Source: Ruminococcus sp.
GTDB lineage: Bacteria; Bacillota; Clostridia; Oscillospirales; Acutalibacteraceae
Reading direction: 5' to 3'
Length of the DNA stretch: 20,295 bases
NCBI GenBank assembly: GCA_004555265.1
Contig: SFIQ01000031.1
Span: forward strand, 1-20,295
This document shows positions 14,614 to 20,295 of the stretch, piece by piece. The translations under genes and the position numbers were made by a program. Below the pieces are notes generated by a model. The model was not told the DNA's origin, searched no databases, and saw only the letters and a list, made by a program, of their open reading frames with translations. Position 1 is the first letter of the stretch, and every line of letters starts with the position of its first letter.

Positions 14614-15423
14614 TTAAGACCAAATCCCGACATACCAATTGATCAGCGGGTCGGCAAAATACATCGACAGTAAAATCCCAATCGCAAGATGCGGCCCAAA
14701 GGGCACTTCTTTTTTCATATCGCTTTTTTTGAGCGTGCGCGTCACGGCGAGCCAAAGTGTACCGACCACCGCGCCGAGCATTAAGGCAATCAGCACATTG
14801 CGCCAGCCCAACAGGAAGCCTGCCGCCGCCATCAGTTTAATGTCGCCGCCGCCCATACCGCCTTTATAAAGCATAGCGAGCACAAACAAAACCCCGCTTG
14901 CGGCGAAAATCCCGACCAGCCGCGACACCAACTCCTGCCAAACGAAGCCGTGGTCTAAAATCTGTTGCACATAGACGAGCACACCGCCGAGTAAAACGGT
15001 CACCCACATCGAATCGGGAATAATTTGGAACTGAAAATCAATACAGAACACAACAACAAGCGCCGAGCAAACGAGAAAATACCCGAACAGCGCAAAATTC
15101 AAATTGCAATCTGCCAAAAAGACATACGACAGCACCCACAAAATGCCGTTCGCCGCCTCCACAATCGGGTAAATCGGCGAAATTTTTGCCTTGCAGTAAC
15201 GGCATTTGCCGCCTAAAAACAGCCAACTGAACAGCGGAAACAAGTCATACCATTTCAGCGGATGCTTACAGGTGGTGCAAAATGACGAGCCCTTTTTGAA
15301 ATCCAACCCGCGCGGGATTCGGTAAATCAGCACATTCAAAAAACTGCCGATGACAATACCGAACAAAAAGACAAACACGCCGATAAAAATTTTCATCATC
15401 AGTAAATACCCGTTGTAGTCCAT
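14614..15423 (-). CDS. pilD: prepilin peptidase (A24 family)
   Basis: This is a membrane aspartic protease that cleaves, and in many relatives N-methylates, type IV pilin-like precursors. The cytoplasmic N-terminal domain carries two CxxC pairs (C51-x-x-C54 and C76-x-x-C79, numbered from the upstream ATG at 15429). Catalytic aspartates are D131 in CIDFQFQIIPD and D196 in GMGGGDIKLM. Six to eight hydrophobic helices span the rest. GAGGGGG sits eight bases from the ATG at 15423 but only two from the ATG at 15429, so I use 15423; the difference is two residues. It starts 18 bases after the YfhO gene and is followed by the Dabb gene. The two pilin-like genes 3-4 kb upstream are its probable substrates. 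Confidence 0.95.
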   Translation of the reverse strand: MDYNGYLLMMKIFIGVFVFLFGIVIGSFLNVLIYRIPRGLDFKKGSSFCTTCKHPLKWYDLFPLFSWLFLGGKCRYCKAKISPIYPIVEAANGILWVLSYVFLADCNLNFALFGYFLVCSALVVVFCIDFQFQIIPDSMWVTVLLGGVLVYVQQILDHGFVWQELVSRLVGIFAASGVLFVLAMLYKGGMGGGDIKLMAAAGFLLGWRNVLIALMLGAVVGTLWLAVTRTLKKSDMKKEVPFGPHLAIGILLSMYFADPLINWYVGIWS

Positions 15424-15441
15424 CTGCATTTCCCCCTCTGT

Positions 15442-18315
15442 TTAATCTGTCGCTTTCGGCGGATTTTCTTCGGTTGTTTCGCTTTCGGGTGCGGCGGATT
15501 CCGCCGACGGATTTTGCTCTGCCGCCGCGTTCGCACGCTGTTCCTCCGCTTCCTCTGCGGCAAAACGCGCCGCGCGCATTTTGGTCAGCAAAACAGAAAG
15601 GAAAATCATCAGCAGTGTTGCCGCCGAAGCAAAAAGTCCCTCTTTTAACCCTTGCGGGAAATAGTGCATTTCGATTTCGTGCTCGCCCGCGGGCACCGAG
15701 AACATCATCCAATGGGAACTGTGCTCGATAAGTTCCGTTGCTTCGCCGTCTACCGTCACCGTCCAGCCCGCGTCATACGGCATTGCCACGGTCATCACGC
15801 AGTCTTTTGCCGCTGTTACCGTCCCTTTGATTTCCGTTTCGGAAAATTCGGTCATTTGGAATGTGCCGTTCTCTTGCAACGCCTGTAAGCCGTCTTTGTA
15901 GACTTGGTCATTCACGCCCGCCGCGGCAAGATACACCGCGTCATCGTACAAATTCTCCGTCACACCGCCAAAAAGGGACTTGTCCGTTGTAGTAAACGTA
16001 ACTGTAATTGGCACACCTGCTTGCCGCACCCCGAGGTCCACCAAACGTTTGCCAAAGAAATGCACTTGTTTTTCATTATCTACGGTCAGCGTGTCAAACA
16101 TACCGGCACGAACGTTTATAAAGATATTCTGCGTTTTTTGCGGGGTAAACGTATAGGTCACGCTGTAATTGTCGCCGTCCGCTTTATAAGCGCTGTACCC
16201 GTCCACTTGCTCCAACACATCAAACAACGAAGTATCCACGCTCTCTTCTTCATGGTCATGCGTGTCGTGTTCATCTTCCCCCTCTGCATGCCGATGCAAA
16301 GACCCGTCTTCACCGGACGCGGCAATTTGTTCCTGCGTTACCGCGTGGCTGTTATAAAACCGAATGGTATCCATCGGAATGGTTTCCAACACATTCTCCT
16401 GCCCGGTCATTGCCTGCCACAAAGAGGCTTGCGAAATAAACGGGTTAATACTGTATCCGTCCCATGTTTCGACATCGGGATTGGCGAGAAGCCCTAACCC
16501 CAAATAGCCGTTGGAGCGATACACCGTGATGTCTTCTGCCGTGCCGACAACGGTATAATACGGGTCGCCTTTTACAGCGTCGGCATTGTCCCAAACATAT
16601 TCCACGCCAAACAGCGTGTTGTAAATCGGGGTTTGCGAAGCATAAGCATAGCCGTTGCTTAAATTGCCGTAGTTGCCCATATCGTATTGCAAAAATGCCA
16701 TTTCGGTGTCGCACAAGGAGGAGAAGGTGGATACCCCATGATACCCGTATGCACTACCTGCAAGCATAGCGCCGTTTATATTGTAATCCGACCGTGTAAT
16801 ATAGTTGCTTTCGGCAAGTTCCGCGCGGTAAAACGCGCCGCTCGCCGCCGCGTCCGTCAGTTCCCGCGCCGCCGCAGTCGATGCGGTAAGGGGTAAATAC
16901 ACGCTTTTTGCCGTCCCGGGAACCGCGTTTTTACTGCAGGCGCAAAGTTGCACGGCAGTAATCACCAACGCAAGCGCGGTAACGGCTTTTCGGCTTTTCG
17001 GCACTTTGCGAAGCACCAAAAACAGCACAAACAAAAGCACGGTGCAAACCGCGCCGACGGTCAGCGCAGTCGGGTAAATATGGCGATAGCGCACAAAGGA
17101 ATATATGTACGCCGCCGCAAGCAATACACCGCTGAGCGCGAACAGCGGCACACGCACGTCTTTGAGATGATGCCACACCGTATATGCCATTTTCACAAGC
17201 AAAAACGCATACAGGAAAATGAAACGGTACGGCAGTGCCGCAGGGGCGCTGAACCCGTGCCAAATATAGTAGATTGTCGGGATTTCAAAGGACGCCAACA
17301 GCAAAACGGTCAGCACAATATGCGCGCCGCGCTCGTTTTTGGGTACGGATTTTACAAATGCATACAGCGGAAGCAAAATCAATGCTACCGAGCCGAGCAT
17401 CAGCGTGGGCAGGGTGTATTGCGTCATCACCATGTTGGGTGGCAAAACACCCGGTAAATGCACCGTTAAAAAGTCAAACGGATTGAAAAACAACAAGCCG
17501 TCCGCTTCAAAAATGCTTTTCACATACGCCACGGAAAGTGCGTTTATCATCGGCAGCAGCGTTACGCCGCAAAGTCCGCCCGCCGCAAGGGACGCGCCGC
17601 CGAATTTGAACATTGTCGGCAACAGCACCACATTGTCTTCGCCTTTTTTGTTGATTTTCCGCGAAAACAGGCAAACGAAGAAATACAGCACCGAAAAAAT
17701 GCAAATCATATAACCCAAATAGAAATTGGTGAAAATGCAAAGCGCCAAGCTCACAAGATACAACCACGGCTTGCCGCCGCTTGAAAGGGTTTCAATGCCG
17801 AGCGCCACAAGCGGCAGCAAAGCAAAGGGCAACAGCCACATCGTGTTGTAAAAATAGGCAAAAAAGAAGCCGGAAAATGTATATAAAAGGGAAAACAGAA
17901 CGGTAGAAAGGTCACTGCGCGAAAAATGGCTTTGCAAATACCACGCCGCGCAAAACGCGGCAAGCATAATCGAGAGCACAATCACCAACGCGTACGCGTC
18001 GGTCACAGATTCCGCGGGAAACAACAGCGCCACCGCGTTAAAGGGATTCAGCAAATAATAACAGATGGTGGCGTAATAATTGCCGCCCAAACCGTCCGCC
18101 CAGGAATACAGCAAAGAGCCGCCCTCCCGCACACTGCGCTGTGCCTCGGAAAGCAACGGTACATATTGCAGCGCCGCGTCGCCGCGCACAAGCGTATTGT
18201 CCCCAAAAGGTGCCACGCCGCCGACAGCAAACATAATCAGCAGCAAGGCAAGCGCGCAAAGGGCAGAAAGCAGGCTGAAAACCCATTTTTTTCGTTTTTT
18301 AAGAAATGTGTTCAT
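15442..18315 (-). CDS. YfhO family membrane protein
   Basis: This 957-residue integral membrane protein starts at the ATG at 18315; a TTG 21 codons upstream is less likely. It matches YfhO, a GT-C-like family linked in Bacillus to glycosylation of lipoteichoic acid. The early loop after helix 1 contains the acidic RGDAALQYVPLL segment expected of this fold, followed by about a dozen hydrophobic helices to residue ~460. A large extracellular domain of ~400 residues follows, with the typical end MPYDAGWTVTVDGE and VPAGEHEIEMHYFPQG, a last membrane helix, and an acidic alanine-rich cytoplasmic tail. Around residues 670-690 is a His/Asp/Glu-rich insert (HRHAEGEDEHDTHDHEEE). It is first in an operon with the prepilin peptidase. 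Sugar transfer is inferred. Confidence 0.88.
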   Translation of the reverse strand: MNTFLKKRKKWVFSLLSALCALALLLIMFAVGGVAPFGDNTLVRGDAALQYVPLLSEAQRSVREGGSLLYSWADGLGGNYYATICYYLLNPFNAVALLFPAESVTDAYALVIVLSIMLAAFCAAWYLQSHFSRSDLSTVLFSLLYTFSGFFFAYFYNTMWLLPFALLPLVALGIETLSSGGKPWLYLVSLALCIFTNFYLGYMICIFSVLYFFVCLFSRKINKKGEDNVVLLPTMFKFGGASLAAGGLCGVTLLPMINALSVAYVKSIFEADGLLFFNPFDFLTVHLPGVLPPNMVMTQYTLPTLMLGSVALILLPLYAFVKSVPKNERGAHIVLTVLLLASFEIPTIYYIWHGFSAPAALPYRFIFLYAFLLVKMAYTVWHHLKDVRVPLFALSGVLLAAAYIYSFVRYRHIYPTALTVGAVCTVLLFVLFLVLRKVPKSRKAVTALALVITAVQLCACSKNAVPGTAKSVYLPLTASTAAARELTDAAASGAFYRAELAESNYITRSDYNINGAMLAGSAYGYHGVSTFSSLCDTEMAFLQYDMGNYGNLSNGYAYASQTPIYNTLFGVEYVWDNADAVKGDPYYTVVGTAEDITVYRSNGYLGLGLLANPDVETWDGYSINPFISQASLWQAMTGQENVLETIPMDTIRFYNSHAVTQEQIAASGEDGSLHRHAEGEDEHDTHDHEEESVDTSLFDVLEQVDGYSAYKADGDNYSVTYTFTPQKTQNIFINVRAGMFDTLTVDNEKQVHFFGKRLVDLGVRQAGVPITVTFTTTDKSLFGGVTENLYDDAVYLAAAGVNDQVYKDGLQALQENGTFQMTEFSETEIKGTVTAAKDCVMTVAMPYDAGWTVTVDGEATELIEHSSHWMMFSVPAGEHEIEMHYFPQGLKEGLFASAATLLMIFLSVLLTKMRAARFAAEEAEEQRANAAAEQNPSAESAAPESETTEENPPKATD

Positions 18316-18406
18316 AGAATATCCGTCCGTTCTGTTCGATTTTCTTGGTATTGCTCGCAAAGCAAAAACAGCGCGCAAAAGGCAAATGTTTCTATATTTA
18401 GAATAT

Positions 18407-18435
18407 AGTATAGCATAGTTTTAGGAGAATGAAAA
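18407..18435 (-). promoter_or_regulatory. candidate promoter of the YfhO operon
   Basis: On the minus strand TTTTCA (18435-18430), 17 bases, TATACT (18412-18407) with TGC as an extended -10. A small palindrome, CTATAT-TTAGA-ATATAG (18392-18408), overlaps the downstream side. Confidence 0.5.
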
Positions 18436-18445
18436 GCGGTTTTTC

Positions 18446-18481
18446 AAAAGAAAACCCCCGCAATGCCGAAGCATTGCGGGG
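18446..18481 (-). terminator. terminator of the first pilin gene
   Basis: CCCCGCAATGC (18456-18466) and GCATTGCGGGG (18471-18481) form an 11-bp perfect stem; on the minus strand the loop is TTCG, a stable tetraloop. It is followed by GTTTTCTTTT. It separates the pilin gene from the YfhO promoter. Confidence 0.85.
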
Positions 18482-18527
18482 TCGTTGTGTGTTTCAAAAC
18501 GCAAAGATGTTTTGATTACGAACCAGA

Positions 18528-18560
18528 AGGAGCAACATAACCTTAAGGAGCAACATAACC
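18528..18560. repeat. 18-bp tandem duplication at pilin stop codon
   Basis: AGGAGCAACATAACC occurs at 18528-18542 and again at 18546-18560, with an 18-base period. On the coding strand the first-read copy ends CCT TAA and the second reads CCT TCT GGT TCG TAA, so the duplicated unit carries the stop. Confidence 0.9.
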
Positions 18561-18992
18561 TTGGTGATTCGAAGCATCCGAATCTGTTGCGCCACATTTC
18601 ACTCCGAATGTACCCTGTGTAGTCAGGTCAACTTTGTAATATTCGTTATCGCCGGCTTTCGGGCATTTCGGGAAGGTGTTGCCTTCGAAAGTTGCTTTGA
18701 AAGACGCAAGACCGGCAGTAGCATCGTTCAACGGTGTGTCCGCGGCAGTGATACCGGATTTGGTTTGCAACTGTGCCCAGGTCAATGTGCCGGACTCGTC
18801 GCCAGTCATCTGGAAGTTGTTAAGGTTTTCTTTGATAATACGGATGTTGGAATCGCAGGTCTTCTTTGCTGCATTCTTGGTGACTGCGCCGTAAACCGGA
18901 ATCGCAACTGCAACAAGGATACCCATGATGACGACAACGATCATCAATTCAACGAGCGTAAAACCTTTTTTGCTGTTCATAAGTTTTCTCAT
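18543..18992 (-). CDS. type IV pilin-like protein (prepilin N-terminal motif)
   Basis: This 149-residue prepilin starts at the ATG at 18992, after GGGAGAG. The leader is short and basic, with cleavage expected between G and F in KKGFTLVELM; F1 and E5 of the mature protein are conserved. The hydrophobic alpha-1 helix runs through MIVVVIMGILVAVAIPVYGA. The globular part has cysteines in KKTCDSN, FPKCPKAG and FGVKCGA, the latter two likely forming the C-terminal disulfide common in Clostridia pilins. An 18-base tandem duplication at the 3' end puts a stop after GYVAP; the next copy would read on to GYVAPSGS. It has its own promoter and terminator. It is a paralogue of the 19184-19636 gene and a likely substrate of the nearby prepilin peptidase. 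Confidence 0.92.
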   Translation of the reverse strand: MRKLMNSKKGFTLVELMIVVVIMGILVAVAIPVYGAVTKNAAKKTCDSNIRIIKENLNNFQMTGDESGTLTWAQLQTKSGITAADTPLNDATAGLASFKATFEGNTFPKCPKAGDNEYYKVDLTTQGTFGVKCGATDSDASNHQGYVAP

Positions 18993-19101
18993 AAAACTCT
19001 CTCCCTTTTGGAAAAATATGTGTTTTTATATTATGGGTGTTTTGCCCGTAATACCTGTGAAAATGTTGTGAAGTGTGAATACTCCGTAACTTTATGCTGT
19101 C

Positions 19102-19130
19102 ATTATATACCAATAAAACCGAAATGTAAA
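19102..19130 (-). promoter_or_regulatory. promoter of the first pilin gene
   Basis: On the minus strand TTTACA (19130-19125), 17 bases, TATAAT (19107-19102): 11 of 12 consensus positions. The leader would be about 100 bases. Confidence 0.8.
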
Positions 19131-19164
19131 GTCTTTTTTGTAAAAAAATATGAAAAATTTTGTA

Positions 19165-19182
19165 TTTTTTCTGTTTTAGAAA
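19165..19182 (-). repeat. inverted repeat flanking the second pilin gene, left copy
   Basis: TTTTTTCTGTTTTAGAAA here is the exact reverse complement of 19760-19777. It begins two bases past the pilin stop and contains a small TTTCT/AGAAA hairpin followed on the minus strand by A-rich sequence, so it does not look like a standard terminator. Confidence 0.7.
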
Positions 19183-19183
19183 A

Positions 19184-19636
19184 TCATGCTTCGCTGTTTG
19201 CCGATTTAAGACGGGAATTGCCTTCCTTGTCGCCGTGTTCCGAGCAAACCACGCGGAACTCGCCGGGGTCGCCGTCCGCAACGGTGATTTGGTATTGCGC
19301 GCCCGTCGGACAAACCGGAAACTGACTGTCGTCAAAATTCGCCAAAAAACTGGTGTGCAATTTTGCTTGCGCCTCCGTTTGGTTCGCAATCGTCACGGTG
19401 GTATTGCCTTTCAAAATAGCGGAATACTGGCTCGATTCGATGTCAATCATTCGACAGTTGACCGCCATTTCCTGAATGATGCGGCAATTCGCGTGGCAGG
19501 TTTTTCGTTCGGCGTTGGTGGTCACCGCGCCGTACACCGGAACGGCAACCGCCACCAAAATGCCCATAATCACAACCACAATCATCAGCTCCACCAGCGT
19601 GAAGCCCTTTTTATTTTGAAAAAAGGTTTGATTCAC
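19184..19636 (-). CDS. type IV pilin-like protein (prepilin N-terminal motif), second copy
   Basis: This 150-residue prepilin begins with GTG at 19636, nine bases after GAGGGG; an overlapping ATG just upstream is in another frame and stops at once. The leader ends in NKKG before FTLVELM, followed by the helix MIVVVIMGILVAVAVPVYGA, nearly identical to the first pilin. The globular half has diverged: KTCHANCRIIQE, MAVNCRMI, FPVCPTGAQYQITV and FRVVCSEHGD. The CPxG...V.CS.HG end is typical of Clostridia pilins and pseudopilins. Conservation in the N-terminal half with divergence afterwards points to an old duplication rather than a recent one. A perfect-consensus promoter lies about 70 bases upstream. 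Confidence 0.92.
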   Translation of the reverse strand: MNQTFFQNKKGFTLVELMIVVVIMGILVAVAVPVYGAVTTNAERKTCHANCRIIQEMAVNCRMIDIESSQYSAILKGNTTVTIANQTEAQAKLHTSFLANFDDSQFPVCPTGAQYQITVADGDPGEFRVVCSEHGDKEGNSRLKSANSEA

Positions 19637-19704
19637 TTCTCATTTCCCCTCATTTTACAGTGCCGTTCCGAGCGTAAATCGGGAATGTTTCGTACTGTAC
19701 AGGT

Positions 19705-19733
19705 ATTATATTCCTTCATTTCTGTTTTGTCAA
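19705..19733 (-). promoter_or_regulatory. perfect-consensus promoter of the second pilin gene
   Basis: On the minus strand TTGACA (19733-19728), 17 bases, TATAAT (19710-19705). All 12 positions and the spacing match the sigma-A consensus. Confidence 0.88.
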
Positions 19734-19759
19734 CACTTTTTTGCTTTTTTCAGAAAATA

Positions 19760-19777
19760 TTTCTAAAACAGAAAAAA
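19760..19777 (+). repeat. inverted repeat flanking the second pilin gene, right copy
   Basis: TTTCTAAAACAGAAAAAA, reverse complement of 19165-19182. The pair encloses the second pilin gene and its promoter, a unit of about 610 bases. Confidence 0.7.
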
Positions 19778-19814
19778 GATTTGCGTTGCGGTGTGTTATA
19801 TCCCACCCGATTGT

Positions 19815-20295
19815 CATTCTTCGCCCCTACAACCCGTAGGGAACGGTCTTGACCGTTCCGTAAAATATATCAAATTACGCGGGCGAACACAGTTCGCCCC
19901 TACGAGTAGGGAACAACCTCCGTGTTGTTCCGTAAAATCACATCAAGCCTTGCGGGCGATGCGTGAATCGCCCCTACAACGGGGCGCCGAGTCGTCGCCC
20001 CCTACGCACGAAAATGAATTTCCATGGTAGGGCGGGGGCTTGCTCCCGCCGTTTCCGCCCCCTCCGAGAGGGGGCTGTCAAATGCACAGCATTTGACTGG
20101 GGGAGAGATTTTTCCGTTTCTCTCCCTCCGTCTTTTGCCTGCGGCAAAAGCCACCTCCCTCTGAGAGGGAGGAATAACGGGTCGTCGAGGACGCCGCCCC
20201 TACAAACGGGGCGCCGAGTCGTCGCCCCCTACGCTCAAATTGCATTTTTATTTTTCAATCGGAACGGTCAAGACCGTTCCCTACAATTTTTCATT
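19815..20295. repeat. terminal cluster of GC-rich palindromic repeats
   Basis: About 480 bases to the window edge with no gene. Palindromes include GGAACGGTCTTGACCGTTCC (19840-19859) and its sister at 20261-20280, GGGCGAACACAGTTCGCCCC (19881-19900, identical to 8101-8120), GGGCGATGCGTGAATCGCCC (19954-19973), GGCGGGGGCTTGCTCCCGCC (20031-20050, identical to 14193-14212), CCCCCTCCGAGAGGGGG (20058-20074), CAAATGCACAGCATTTG (20079-20095), CTTTTGCCTGCGGCAAAAG (20132-20150) and CCTCCCTCTGAGAGGGAGG (20154-20172). GGGGCGCCGAGTCGTCGCCCC occurs twice, near 19981 and 20208. Confidence 0.8.

Noticed and set aside
16931..17263. Out-of-frame ORFs within the YfhO gene
   Set aside because: They overlap a long, well-supported membrane protein and have no initiation signals.
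19791..20030. 79-codon ORF at the right end
   Set aside because: It consists entirely of palindromic repeat sequence and has no ribosome site.

Overview
The window suggests a member of the Clostridia (Firmicutes), most likely an Oscillospiraceae/Ruminococcaceae-type gut or environmental anaerobe. The reasons are AGGAGG-type ribosome sites, TTGACA/TATAAT promoters, a Firmicutes LexA-type box, the GGGtGRT/NifU-like gene pair, an EF-G paralogue, a YfhO membrane protein, and GC-rich extragenic palindromes of a kind I associate with these genomes. This is inference from sequence character; no rRNA or other taxonomic marker is present.

Region 1 (1 to about 5,010) is clearly AT-rich and looks like the end of an acquired island. 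On the minus strand it holds a dGTPase-like HD phosphohydrolase, a DUF6273-type protein, and a DUF2779 protein (Cas4-like PD-(D/E)XK plus DEDD-type nuclease) that runs off the left edge. On the plus strand a strong promoter and a structured leader with nested terminators precede a second, divergent RNase III. The RNase III stop overlaps a short chimeric ORF that is the last ~50 residues of a tyrosine recombinase. A bidirectional terminator and a TTGGCGAC direct repeat follow, and then base composition changes abruptly.

Region 2 (5,170-7,330) is core-like and on the minus strand. A GGGtGRT protein gene lies behind a NifU-like Fe-S scaffold gene, driven by a near-consensus promoter. Upstream is an 84-residue helical protein with its own promoter and a LexA-like box over its predicted transcript start.

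Region 3 (about 7,380-8,190) has no gene and is packed with palindromic and direct repeats. The same families recur at 14,105-14,250 (one copy inverted) and 19,815-20,295.

Region 4 (8,259-11,604) is a two-component locus on the minus strand: a small two-helix membrane protein, an intact OmpR-type response regulator, and a multi-pass sensor histidine kinase broken by a one-base insertion and an internal deletion.

Region 5 (11,860-13,929) is a plus-strand EF-G-like GTPase lacking several canonical GTPase residues.

Region 6 (14,290-19,636), on the minus strand, holds a Dabb-family barrel protein, a prepilin peptidase, a YfhO-family membrane protein, and two paralogous type IV pilin-like genes each with its own near-perfect promoter. 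The peptidase plausibly processes the two pilins. No tRNA, rRNA or CRISPR array was seen.
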